NCBI GenBank assembly: GCA_036346255.1
Contig: CM070624.1
Coordinates: forward strand, 21,918,626 to 21,982,625
Reading direction: 5' to 3'
DNA: 64,000 nucleotides
Source: Ampelocalamus luodianensis
Lineage: Eukaryota > Streptophyta > Magnoliopsida > Poales > Poaceae
Shown here: one piece after another, positions 34,001 through 44,621 of the stretch
Layout of the letters: the number at the start of each line of letters is the position of its first letter
How positions within the stretch are numbered: position 1 is the stretch's first letter
Made by a program: the position numbers and the translations under genes
Notes under the pieces: model-generated
Told to the model about the DNA's origin: nothing
The model's database searches: none
What the model saw: only the letters and a program-made list of their open reading frames with translations

Positions 34001-35525
34001 TTGAAATATTTGAATTGAGTTGGGATTCTGAATAAGGATCTTAATTGGGTGGTCTAGTCGACACACGCAAAAGATACAAGTTGCAACGAAGGCAAACTAA
34101 ACATAAACAAAATCCAAGAAAACTAGAGGGTGTGGCCTCCTTATATAGGGAGGAAGAGCCACAAATCTAAAAGAACCAGCGGGCGGGACTAAATTGTGTG
34201 GTTACTGTTCACGTGAACAGTAACCACACCCCAAGTGGGCCGCCGACGGATGGGCCAAGTTCAAGATGATTACAAAGCCCAAATTGGCCCAAACAAGTGA
34301 TATGACGTCTTCTTTTGATGATTGCGATCAGCCCAGAAGGAATTTGGATGTGAGGCTGGATCCGTTGGAAAGATGACGAAATAAGCTTTCAATCAAGTAC
34401 TCGTGGACTTCTAACGGACTCCGTATGTGAAAGTTATGCCTGTTTTAAGTTGGTGCTGTCAGGCTGATTCCGGAGGCCGAATTGGATTCCAAAATAGGTC
34501 CAGCTCGAACTGCTTGCTTGTCTTGGACCAAAAGTGACATCGTGCTGCACATATATATATATTTCATCATTAGGTAGCATCATATAGTTCATATAATATA
34601 AAGACACTCTTAAAAACAAGCTCACCTGATAATTTAAGTGAAGCGTACGAGCTCTTATACTTAGAACATTAAACATAGCAAATATGGTTGTATCCATAGA
34701 GGTCATGTCCTCATCACATACATAAACAATTATGTATTTGTAAGTAGAGTAACTGAGGAAAGGGGCCATGGACCAATAGATAGGAAGCACGTTTGATGTC
34801 TACCTATTGATCTGAACCATACGTTTGATACCTTCTACGTGAGTCTTGCAAGTCCAAACCTACAGGGATACTTGATCTTCAGAACAAAACGAGCTTATAC
34901 ATCAGAAAAACAACTCGAAACCAGTTTCTAAACTGAGCTCTGGCGCCATAGCTAGACCATTTCATTGGTTCATTCTATAGTCATTCCACCTCTTTTGGGT
35001 TGCTTTCCACTTGTATGAATGTGTGATAAACACTTTAGCAAGAAACTAAACTGTATGCTTGTAGTATTTACTTCTTAAATGTCAAGGTGATTCTTTTACT
35101 TTTCATGTGCAACTGTTCATCAATTTATTTGCTATACACTTGAGGCCATTTTTATTTTCTGGCAAGCCAATGCATCTGCTCATGGACTTATACATGTATG
35201 TCCCAAACCATCCAGTCTTCACAAATGGCCTTTTATGCATTTGTGATGAGCTTAGTAATTGTAAGGCACATTACCGTGATGAGGAATGATACCATTTCAG
35301 TTTTACAAATGTAAAGTAATGGTTAGGATTGGTTCTTACTCCTTTCATGGACCTAGTGAGTTCTTATGGTAGGGGCTGAGTATAATAGAGTAAAACCAAA
35401 CTCAAGGTCTTCACAAATCATTATAGTTCTAAAGAATCTTTTATGTTTTGTCTATAAAGGTTTATGCAGAAGGAGATAGATTTATGTCAACGTACGAGAG
35501 GCGGGCAAGCCTTAGAGAATTGTAG
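28006..35525 (+). CDS. Small unknown protein, probably organelle-targeted, three exons
   Basis: Exon 1 is 28006-28185 (GCG|GTGAGT). Exon 2 is 28510-28561 (TTCCACAG before, AGTG|GTACTA after). Exon 3 is 35470-35525, after TTTATGCAG. They join in phase to 95 residues ending STYERRASLREL. The first 50 residues are rich in Leu, Ser, Arg and Cys with almost no acidic residues, typical of a plastid or mitochondrial transit peptide. The rest is acidic then basic (EQAVKADLTEEKTQTS). A C-rich leader with AAACCCTAG precedes the ATG, and AATAAA lies at 35635. The second intron is 6.9 kb and contains a 5.5 kb retroelement. I do not recognise the family. Exons 1 and 2 are well supported, exon 3 less so. 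Confidence 0.55.
29222..30248 (-). repeat. Two partial left-side LTR copies in direct repeat
   Basis: Bases 29222-29568 match the last 357 bases of the right LTR, and 29569-29697 match the interior next to the PPT. Bases 29698-30248 then match the LTR again from its middle to its end. The junction lies in a GCACAA microhomology. Both copies contain GATGACGAAATAAGC or its variant and TCATCATTAGGTAGCATC. Confidence 0.7.
30249..30262 (-). other. Polypurine tract of the intronic gypsy element
   Basis: The minus strand reads AAGAAAGGGAGGA directly before the LTR start TGATGAGG. The same sequence recurs after the partial LTR near 29569. Confidence 0.6.
31679..32245 (-). pseudogene. Ty3/gypsy gag fragments
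   Basis: Minus-strand frames read KLTSRYPRFFGNYDPDAYLT (near 32090-32160), then MKRAMRHRFIPSYYSRELLN and ITRFLGGLNHQIRNKLVY (31700-31950). These match the usual Retrotrans_gag order of plant gypsy elements: a PxFxGxxDPxAY start, a W-K-RFVPSYY helix, and the RFLGGLN motif. Several frame changes and stops separate the pieces. The region 30574-30969 (minus) holds a further 131-residue open frame that I do not recognise. Confidence 0.65.
33740..33751 (-). other. Primer binding site of the intronic gypsy element
   Basis: The minus strand reads TGGTATCAGAGC, a perfect tRNA-iMet site, two bases inside the right LTR. Confidence 0.85.
33754..34716 (-). repeat. Complete LTR of the intronic gypsy element
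   Basis: A 963-bp LTR with TG/CA ends. It contains the palindromic GTTACTGTTCACGTGAACAGTAAC at 34200-34223 and a TATATAAGG box (minus, near 34140). Confidence 0.75.
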
Positions 35526-35954
35526 AAGCTGAATTGGGTGAGCTGCCCTTGGATGCTTTTTCTTTTCATTTTGTTGTTGTTGTTTGATGCAATGGTTTTC
35601 AGACTTTGAACAATAGCTTTGCTTAATAAAGATGAGGAGAATTGTGAACGACATCTCCTGCCTCCTTGCCTCTCTTATAGACTTTTGTTATGATACTCAT
35701 TAATTTTTTTAGAGAAAATACTCATTGAATTATAGCCTTTGTTATGAACTTTGTATGTTTATGTATGTTGCATTTAATTTTTTTTAAGTAAAAATTTTGA
35801 ATGTGGGCAAAAAAAAGATGGCAATGCAGGGCATAACATGGCCAGAAAATTTAAAAAAAAGCACAGTATGACAGAAATTAACTTATTAAACTGTTATAAG
35901 TTAGGCAATAAAAAAGACACATAAAACAAGGGTAGTGCAGTCTTTTTTATAATG

Positions 35955-36097
35955 ACCCTTCTTATTTCTGGAGTTGGAGCAATTTTCTAACCAAACACCA
36001 ACTCAAACTGCTCCAACTTCTCATAGGAGTGGATTCAAGAGTGAAGCTGGAGTTGGAGCTGCAATAACTTGGAGCAGAGTTGTACCAAACAGGCCCC
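35955..36097. repeat. MITE-like sequence ending TACCAAACAGGCC
   Basis: Repeated GGAGTTGGAGC/GCTCCAACTTC motifs lead to GTTGTACCAAACAGGCCCC. This is the partner of the sequence at 27587. Confidence 0.4.
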
Positions 36098-36282
36098 TAA
36101 TCCGCTCCAAATCCTCCAATCCTCCACGGCTCCACTCCCAGTCTCCGCCACCGCTGCCGCTGGCCGCCCCTCCCAGCTCCCTCCACGTCCGCACCCTCCC
36201 TCACACGGTCACGCCCAGCGCCGCGGCCGTGCCCTCCCTCCACGGCTCCACGCCTCCAACTCCACTGCTGTCTGCTCACATG

Positions 36283-39200
36283 TGTAACATCCCAATTTTC
36301 AGAGCTTAAAAAATCTTTTAATAGTTAGTAGGAAGAAAATTCACCATTTGGATTTTATTTGATTTTAATTTTAAAAGCTTAATATTGGACTTTACAATAA
36401 AAACATTTAATGTGAATAATCCCAACATGAACAATAGCCAAAACTATTTTATTTGGGTTCTATGTGCTCAGATATATTTTCTAGATTTTTCTAGAATTTT
36501 TCTGAGTTCATTTGCTATATTCTATTGCCCATTTGAATTTATGGTATTTTCTAAATTAGAAAACCTATTTAAAATCTCGAAAATCAATCGGGCCAATTCC
36601 TTAACTCGCCCATTCTCCTCCGCCACGCCGGCCAGTGCGCCAGCCCACCTCGCCACATGCAGCGCCGGCGCACGCACACATGCGGGCCCACTCCTTTGCC
36701 CCATTGACGGTGGGCGCCGCCTCTTCCTCTCGATCGTGGACCGCCGAGGTCGTCGCCTCCGCGCCGCTTCTTCCCCGAGTCCGAGTCGCGCCGCCATTGG
36801 AGCTTCTAGAAACCTCGTCCGACAACGGACTTTCCTAACTAAAACCTCCGGATTGTGCCAAACTCTATCTCTAACCTCACCGCACTGAGATCGCACTCAA
36901 TCGGGTCGAACGGACTCTATCTCCGCCCGAGAAATCCCCAATTTAGGGATTCCTTATCCCGCACCCCACCCTATAAATAGCCCCGAGGATCGCCAAAGCA
37001 CCTCATGAACCCAGCCGCCACCTCATCCTCCCGAGCCCTAGCGTCGCGCAATTGGAGTTCTAGGGTTTTCGCGCCGCTCTGTTCTTCGTCGTTTCCGCTG
37101 CCCGCTGCCGTCCGAGCTCGCCGATCGCACCACCAAGATCGCACGAGCATAAGCAATCTCTGGTGCTGCCCACTTCGCGAGCATCGCCGAACTCCGATCC
37201 AACAACAACCGGCCGCTCCCCGCTGAACCTCGCCGCGGCCATCTCCGGTGTCTCGCGCTCGTGAGTGTACCATCGGGTTCGCAATAGCAAGGGCTTCCAT
37301 CTCGTACCATCGGACCTCGCCGAGCGCCGCCGATCGCCGTTGCCGTGCGGTCGAGCGCCGCCGTTTCTTTGTCGCCCACGCCACCGCCACTCTCGGCCGC
37401 GCGCTGCGTGTCGTCTGCGTGGAGCCCCATCGGCGTCACGTGCGCGGCCACACGGCAGCCCACCGACCGAGTCCGAGGCTCGGTGGACCTAGTCCACCGT
37501 GAGCCTAGCCGACATGTGGGTCCCACATGTCGAGATTTCTTTATTATTTCTTTTCCGAAATCCTCGACGTCGACTGCGCATTAAATCTGATTTTCTTTTA
37601 GGAAAATAATTCGGTAAATTCATAAAATCTGATTTTCAGCATTTTATGTAATTTCAAACTTCCAAAGCTCATAACTTTTGCATCCTAACTCCGATTGAGC
37701 CCATTCAAATTTATAAATTTGTCTAAATTCAAGATCTATTTATCTGAGATTTTTATTTAATTTTTGGAGCTTGTTTTGCCTCTGTTATTTATTTGTTTTG
37801 TTTGTTTGTGTCTCGTTTGCGAGTAGACGTCGATTCGTCGGGGAATTTTGTGGAAGAAGGAGCACCCCAAGATCAAGACCAGTACATTGACCTTTTCCAA
37901 GGCAAGTCATACCTTTGATCATCTTGAACCCAGTTTTCAAATTACTTTGTGTTAAATTATTGCATTCTATTTTAGTTATTTATTTAAATGCTTTGGGCAT
38001 AGTTATTATCCAACTTGTTATCACACCTTGGCCTTGTATGTCATATTTCCTTGTCACCCTAGATTGGTTACTAGTTGGTATTATTATAGCACCAACGTGG
38101 GTTGGTTAGATGCGAGTACAATTGCTTAGCCATGCCACGAGTCATCATCACATGTAGGTTGCAAATATTAATTATGACTAAGTGACTATGGAATCTCGTA
38201 AAAGCGTGTCTTGTGTGTTATTACTTCGTGATGGCATGTGTTGCACTAAAACCAACCGGGTGGTAAAGGATTTAGACCGAGGCAAGTGGTGGAGACGTGT
38301 GACATGGTGGTCTATGTGATGGGAATGATGGTCTTTGTGACTTAGTTAGAACATGGAAGTCTTGCCTTGGTCAATTAAGGACTTAACTTTGTGCGCCATT
38401 GAACCGAGCCTTCACTTATGCGACCACATGCCCGGTATGGGACGGGCCTAACTTAGTAAGTTATGGATTCTCGTATTGATGTTCGGTGGATAGGTTAGGC
38501 TGTGTGACAGGGTGGAGGTGTGACTACTTGGTGGTTGCATCGCGGGACGATTCGTCTTCCCTGTCCAGCGGTGTGTGTTATACCAATTCTATGTGAGCTG
38601 GTATAGCGGTTTGTAAGCACACTGGGAATGTCAATGTTTGAGATGAAGTTTCCGAACTGTTTTGTTACGATTGGTGCTTGCTACACTAGTTGTATCTTGT
38701 GGGTAAAGTGTACAACCTCTGCAGAGTGTTAAATAATCTATTCGAATAGCCGTGTCCGCGGTCATGGACATGCTCGGGGATTTCACACGAGGGGTAGTTT
38801 TCATAAAATATTGGGATGGGAGCTGTGTGACCTCAATCATATGGCTATGTGAAATAATCTGTTTAGCTGTGTGTCTTTGTGGAGACAAATGTTAAATTTA
38901 TATTGTCTATTTGTTTTGAATTATGCTTTCAATCTATTATTTGTATTCAATTGCAAATGTTGCTTTTACGCAAAAGAACCACAGAAGCCTTTTCTTTGGA
39001 ATAAGCTTGCATCTATACATTGCATTCTGTGGTATGATTTGCGAGTATGGTTGTGTACTCACGCTTGTTGTAAAACTTGCGCCCAAACCTACAGAAGAGG
39101 AGGAGTCTACGCCTGCTTTCGAGAGGAGTTCGCCAAGGTGATCGTTCGTTAAGTCCGGATCCCATCGGTTGCTGTGGTGAATTGGTGGGATCTACGCTGG

Positions 39201-39430
39201 AGTTATTTCCGCTCATTCTTTGTTTTATTCTCTGTTAGCCCTGCGTGGCTTAATAAGTGTAAACTCGACCATAAGGTCAAAACCCTTATTTGTTATTCAA
39301 ACTAATCGTTTACTTTATTTATCGTTTGTGTGGATCGATATTTATCTATGTTAACCCTGTGTGCACTAGCGTGATCCTGGACTAGTGCAAGATATACGAG
39401 AGTTCCGAATCGTAATCGGGTCCCGATCGA
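36283..39430 (+). repeat. Gypsy LTR, about 3.1 kb, with following primer-site region
   Basis: The start is TGTAACATCCC. A GC-rich leader follows a TATA box CTATAAATAG at 36971-36980. A late segment reads ACAACCTCTGCAGAGTG, then ATTCGAATAGCCGTGTCCGC near 38710-38765. The same late segment, in the same order, lies at 61565-61610 in another LTR. After the end near 39430 a primer-like GGTGGTATCGAGCC appears, so a stub of interior remains to about 39540. The many GC-rich open frames (36385-37584) are leader sequence, not genes. Confidence 0.65.
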
Positions 39431-39539
39431 GGTGGTATCGAGCCATCTTGTGTAGGTCTTGACCTTAGTTAGATTGGCCGTCTTTAGAGTGTCCAAACTA
39501 TTTTCTAAAAGAAAAATTAACTTGCAAGGTTAATTAATT

Positions 39540-41110
39540 GCTTAACTCTCCTCATATCTCTCTCGCCTCAACTTTTGCTATGATATTTTCTCCCTTTCTT
39601 TCACCAAAACTGGGCAAAATCAAAACTTAGATCCAAAAGCTTGCTCGTGGGTGGATGATGATCAAGATGACCTTAGATGGGTTCCCACATATCCCAGCAA
39701 GCAAGATCACGAGGAAAAAACCAAGTAAAAACTTCTGGGGTCAAAGAAAGCCCCCAAAATCATCAAATAGAGAGGATGAACACAAAGAGACTCATCTCAA
39801 GAGATTTGGTTGGATTGATTTGAGATGGATGATTGTTGGTTTACAACCACTCCATCTAGGAGGACAAAGTTCAACACATGAGCACACACTCAATCCAAAC
39901 CCTAGAACCCTAACTCTCTACCTTTCTCCCCAAAACCCTAAAACACAAAAAGGGCTATCAAAATGAATAGGTTCACTAGGTGCTGGCCAGCACCCTCCTC
40001 TATTTATAGCAGAGGCTAAATTCTAGGGAATATTCTATTAGGGCACCCGTTAAGCCCACTCACAAACGAGTTAACACATGCACACATTTTAAAGCGCCGT
40101 CTTCATCTTCGCTTGACCTAAACCGCTTCTCCATGCGCCGACCCGCACCGCGGTTTAGCCAAAGGTCACAAAGGAGGTATTTGGTGAAATTACCAAAATA
40201 CCCATTCTCGATCTTTCTCCAAAGACCGAGTCTAATCCTTATGAAGCAATCGCCTGCTTCGCCACGTGTAGGTTGATCAACAGCTCTCATCATATCGGCA
40301 AGTATCTCCCGTCCGTCTCCCACCGAACTACCATGGCACTTGCACCGACCCCCGCGCCGCTTGATCGAACCAGTCACACCGAACTACCCGTTCGGTCATC
40401 CTTGTCCATTCTGCGCCCCGCTTCAGTCATTGACCTCACCCGGCATCCTCGATCGTTCTGGACCTCAACTCTCCAAGCTTAGTCCCGATCCTCCTTGTCG
40501 TTGACCATCGTTGACCTGCAAGCCACCTGCACAGCAATAGACAAGCAAATCGAATCCGGAAACAAGTTCTTCACAACTTGACCCACGTTAGTCAAAACAT
40601 ACATCATGCAACACATATGCCATGAAACCCATGAACTTGACCTAATTAGAACACATCGCCGCCACACGGGCCGACGAAACAAGTAAAAACCGGTTAGACC
40701 GCCACCCTTGGTGGTCGGACCGCCCACTGGTCGGTCTGACCGCTAACCAAAGGCCAGTCTGACCACCCCCTAGAGACTTAGCCAAAATTTCCTCCCTGGA
40801 AATCCGAAACTCTCTGGAAATTTCAAACGAATAGAATTTTTGCCTAGAGGCTCCAAAAAATTATGGGACCAAGAGTAGTAGAACCTCCTCTCTTGCCTAC
40901 ACCCTCTATTTTTTGTCCCAGCTAAAAAATCCAAAGCCACTTTAATTGCCGGTCTGATCGCTCAGTGGCAGCCGGTCAGACCGCCACACTGGCCGGTCGG
41001 ACCGCCGCCCTATCCGGTAGTACCGCCAGCCTCTCATATGCAAAACAACCTGAGGACAAGACCGGTCTGACCGCCACCATGGCCGGTCAAACCGTCTAAG
41101 ACCTGACAGC
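39540..41110 (-). repeat. Copia-like LTR remnant with GGTCAGACCG repeats
   Basis: On the minus strand a TATA box CTATAAATAGAGG lies at about 39998-40010. Upstream are many copies of CCGGTCAGACCG/GGTCTGACCG between 40690 and 41100. The same motif family fills 52280-52600. Precise ends were not found. Confidence 0.5.
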
Positions 41111-41649
41111 ATCTGAACTTGCCTGAAGATGTGTGTTTTCGCAAACTGTTAATGCCATTGCCAATTGTAATATCATCATAAGATCATGAGTATATCCCCA
41201 TGATATCCACAAATAGCAAATTTAAAAGACATAATTGACATATAAACATGTGAATCCTTCAGGTCATTTAAAAGACACAATCTATACAGAATATCACATC
41301 CAATTGCATTTGTGACATCAGTTAGCAATTCAATTGTATATCAGAATGTATAAATTTGTATGTGTACAACAGTTAGCAATTCATTAGAGCTCAAATATGA
41401 ACTAATTATCAATTCAATTTAGCATAATACTATTAACATCATTGAGCAGTTCAACAGAGCGTATAAATCTGCAATACCTCCCAGTGCTAGGCACAGACAA
41501 ATCACACAGAGCATACAAAAATCAGTGATTGTGCCGGATTAACACATTAAGTAACCTAATAGGATTTATCCACAACTAGCAGCACCAGCAGTCACACCCG
41601 AACACAACCCCATTCCCCACCTCCAGATCCATCCATCCAGCCAACCATC
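41111..41649. other. AT-rich spacer, no supported gene
   Basis: Contains a locally repeated GTTAGCAATTCA motif (41321 and 41370) and no coding signal. Confidence 0.4.
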
Positions 41650-41717
41650 ATTCATATTGCAGCTCGGTTCACATGAATACCAACAGCCCAAACCAATAGG
41701 TGATAGATCTGTCTTAC

Positions 41718-42030
41718 CTCGCCGTCGCCGGTGTCGGTGGTGAGGTAGCCGGGGGAGGTCAGTGGAGAAGTAGCCGGTCGGGGTTGCGCACGCGTCGGGA
41801 GAGGACGAAGAGGTCGTGTGCGCTGCGGAGAGGACGACGACACCGTAGGGGGGAAGCTTCGGGCGGCGACGTCGAGGTAGATTTGGTCATGGGGAGGTCG
41901 ATTGGACTGACGGCGTCGATGACGGGGTCAGGGAGGAGGCTTCGGGTGGCGGCGGCGGTGTCGAGGTGGGGAGGGGAACGTGCGAGAGTAAGGGCACTGG
42001 GGAGTGACGAATTAGGGCGCAAACCCTAGC
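41718..42030 (-). other. GC-rich leader exon like that of the TNP1-like gene
   Basis: Its start matches the leader at 1548-1580 (GCTAGGGTTT...TCGTCACT). A minus-strand open frame of 87 residues (41759-42022) and a plus-strand frame (41700-42029) overlap here. Neither is recognised. The donor at 41718 suggests a truncated first exon. Confidence 0.45.
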
Positions 42031-42384
42031 GGCTCCTACTAATAAAGAGTTATCACAGACGGTCAGTGATACTTATCACAGACGGTTCCATAATAGAATC
42101 GTCTGTGATATGGTTGTTCAAAGTTCTATATATGTTTTGAGCATATACTGTCATGTATATATTTACATGGTATGAAGAAATTATATGTTTATATGTCAAT
42201 TTTGTCATTTAAATACTGCTGAAAATCACTTGCATATGGTTCAATATATAATATAGTAATTCAATCACCTCCAAACTAGATTTTTTTTTATTTTGAAATT
42301 TACATATATATGGCCAAATAGCGTGGCCAGTCACTTCTTACAAAGATTAAAAAAAAGTAGAAACCTAAATAAACAAAGTTTTTC

Positions 42385-42923
42385 TAGTGACGGAGGTAGG
42401 CTGCTATCTCCGTCTTCAAAACTTTGTAGACGGCGGCGTCGGCATCGGACGGTTCATGAGCGAACGAAGCACGAAATGCGTCCACTCGCTGACGCGCTCG
42501 TTCGAGTGTCCCCCGAAGACCCTCGGACTATTGAATCAAGAAGAATTGAGCCTATAGGCTCTCTTCCTTTGCTTGAGGGGTCTCGGCATGGTTGACTTGG
42601 TCGCTCGCCGCCTCAATTAAGCAGTCCAAGTGACGGTGAGCCTCCTGGAGACGTGCAACGTCGTTGTGGAGGACAACATCGATAACGCGGTAAACTCGCT
42701 GGAAGTGGGAGATCACTCGGAAGACGCGGCAGAGGAGGATGTCAAGACGGCGGAAGGTGGTCGCCACCTGCTTCGGCAAATCCTCGGACAGAGGAGTAAG
42801 GACACTGTTGATCAAACAGTGTTCTTCCGCCGTATCCGCCAACGTATGGCCGGAGAGGTGCTCGTACAGTATAACCATGTAGGCGATCAATGCTGGCGAC
42901 AAGGAAACAAAAGAGGGAGTCAT
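42385..42923 (-). CDS. Small unknown protein carried by CACTA element, copy 2
   Basis: The start is the ATG at 42921-42923 (MTPSFVSLSPALIAYM), about 75 bases after a TATA box (TTTTATAAAAAGG, 42991-43005). The main frame holds VILYEHLSG, RRLDILLCRV and RVIDVVLHN and stops at 42552. The homologous C-terminus lies in another frame: RQRVDAFRASFAHEPSDAD, then VYKVLKTEIAAYLRH before TAG at 42385. Copy 1 changes frame at the same relative place, which argues for a short conserved intron over independent frameshifts. The protein is mainly helical, about 170 residues in total, with no known motif. Confidence 0.55.
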
Positions 42924-43146
42924 TTCTGCTAGCTTTAGAAGAGTAGAGTTTATATGTGGGGGATCGATGATGATCATCTTCGATGGCGGATGATCCTTTT
43001 TATAAAACAAAGAATAAATTCGGTGCACGCGTGAGACGAAGAGACGCATCAGGGAGCCAAAGTGGCATTGAAGAGGCATTGATGCGATGAAGAGACGCAT
43101 CGGTGACGACGATGACGAAGAAACTCATCGGGGAGCTGTGGATATT

Positions 43147-43399
43147 ATCACGGACGGTTATAATTAAGAACCATCTGGAAAGTATCACAGACGATTATTT
43201 TTAAGAACCATCTGTGATACTTCACATATGGTTTTCGTCATGAACTGTCTGTGATATTACCCCTTCACAGACGGTTTTTAGCGCAGTCAGTAACACAAAC
43301 GGTCTCTAAATCAAAATCGTCTGTAATTGCATGTAATACAGACAATTTTGGTCAACCATCTGTGATGAGACATCTAGTATGAGCATTTTTGTAGTTGTG
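43147..43399. repeat. Subterminal repeats and terminus of CACTA element 3
   Basis: Five or more diverged inverted copies of ATCACAGACGGTT are followed by TTTTTGTAGTTGTG, the degenerate terminus. Confidence 0.75.
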
Positions 43400-43728
43400 A
43401 GTCTGACGCATGGTGTGAGGGCGTTGCGTGATTCCAAGCCGAAGCTTTTGCTCACCCATTGTATTTATTTGTATTGACGTTGGTTTAAGCGCAAGAGTTG
43501 AATAACAGAGAAGAAAAGGAGAAAACACTCAAACTAAGCGGTCGCGGTTGAGCACCAAACTTTTGTTTGTTGTCCTTCCATTAGTTATATTCCAGTGTTC
43601 TTGTGTGAGTTGTGTCCACGAGTTCGTGTGAGTTTCCCTGGTTTGTGCCAACAATTTTGACTAAAATATCTTTAGTTATTAACATTACGTTTCAATTTTC
43701 TAATGGGAATTTTAAATGATTTAGGACA

Positions 43729-44021
43729 TCACGCAAAACTTACCCAAAATAATAGTGGCAGGAAATAGATGATCTCCCTTGGCATGCCCTTTGATAATAT
43801 GTCAACATGCATTGTGTTAGACACATAGTACCCAGCTGTGGACACATCTTTAAAACTGTACATCATATTGTAAAGCATGGATTGCTTGTAGTGTTCGAGG
43901 TGCTGCACGATGCAAGCCCACTCTGTATGGAAGCTAGCTTGACACCTATCATCTGAGCATGTCATTGACTCATTATCAATGATGTTGATGATAAGTTCGG
44001 GTCCAAGAATTGCTATTGGAT
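43729..44021 (-). pseudogene. Orphan terminal exon of an unrecognised plant gene
   Basis: On the minus strand TTTGCTTCTCAG is a good acceptor, and the exon is open from 44021 to a stop at 43729. It encodes about 97 residues, including CSDDRCQASFHTEWACIV and then LYNMMYSFKDVSTAGYYV. The text looks like conserved protein rather than chance. I cannot name it, and no upstream exon was found before the Helitron at 44622, so it is probably a fragment. Confidence 0.4.
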
Positions 44022-44621
44022 CTGAGAAGCAAAGAGAGCAATAATTATCTAATCAGAAGGAGCTTTGTAGCTAATAGTTAATTCCATCTCAATGGATTTT
44101 TTGGTTGAAAATATACACATTTCTTAAAAGGGGAGAGAGGAGCTTCATGAGGGCCAAAGGGGGCCATGGCGCCTCTTCTCTAGAAAATTTCTTAAGCAAG
44201 TACTTAATTTTACCACTTAAGTGCTAAGTAAATGCTAAACTAACACCTCGTTTCAAAGCATAGCAAGGAAATTTCATCGGCTTGCCCCAGCCCCTCAACA
44301 TTTTTCTCCAAGCTTCGACACTGAGCTAGAGTTAGAGGATTAATGTAGTTATAAGACATAGTAGCATAAGGAAAGGCCTCGTGTGTGGTGATTCTACCGT
44401 TGCCTGAAAATGTCCAATCATCTTTGGCTCAGGGGCGGATGATAGTTGGGGTCATAGCTCCTCCAAACACACACACACTAATTGGAGGCTCTCTTACAAT
44501 CCCCACGTTAATCGTAGGAGGTGAAAAAACTAGAAATTACCATATTAATAAAAAAAAACAAGAAAAAAGCTAGAAAATCTGACATTAATCGGGGAAAAAA
44601 GAAAAGAAAAAGTCTCATTCA

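Larger units (their letters stand above)
29222..34716 (-). mobile_element. Rearranged Ty3/gypsy derivative in the intron of the small gene
   Basis: The element reads on the minus strand. The right LTR is full (33754-34716, TGATGA...TCATCA) and is followed inward by a primer site. At the left are a partial LTR plus interior piece (29222-29697) and a longer partial LTR (29698-30248) with a purine tract. CATAC flanks both sides (29217-29221 and 34717-34721), which looks like a 5-bp target duplication. Gag fragments are recognisable, but no pol is seen, so it is non-autonomous. Confidence 0.75.
41650..43399 (-). mobile_element. CACTA element 3, decayed, carrying the small gene
   Basis: The minus-strand start is CACAACTACAAAAATGC at 43399, a mutated CACTA terminus. 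It is followed by inverted CACAGACGGTT-type repeats at 43147-43380. The small gene comes next (42923-42385), then more repeats at 42050-42110. A GC-rich leader exon runs from 42030 to 41718, with a GAG|GTAAGAC donor. The other end was not found. Relative to element 1, the small gene points the opposite way with respect to the leader. Confidence 0.7.

Noticed and set aside
36385..37584. Cluster of long open frames on both strands (up to 167 residues)
   Set aside because: They lie in the GC-rich leader of a gypsy LTR just around its TATA box; similar clusters occur in the other LTRs.
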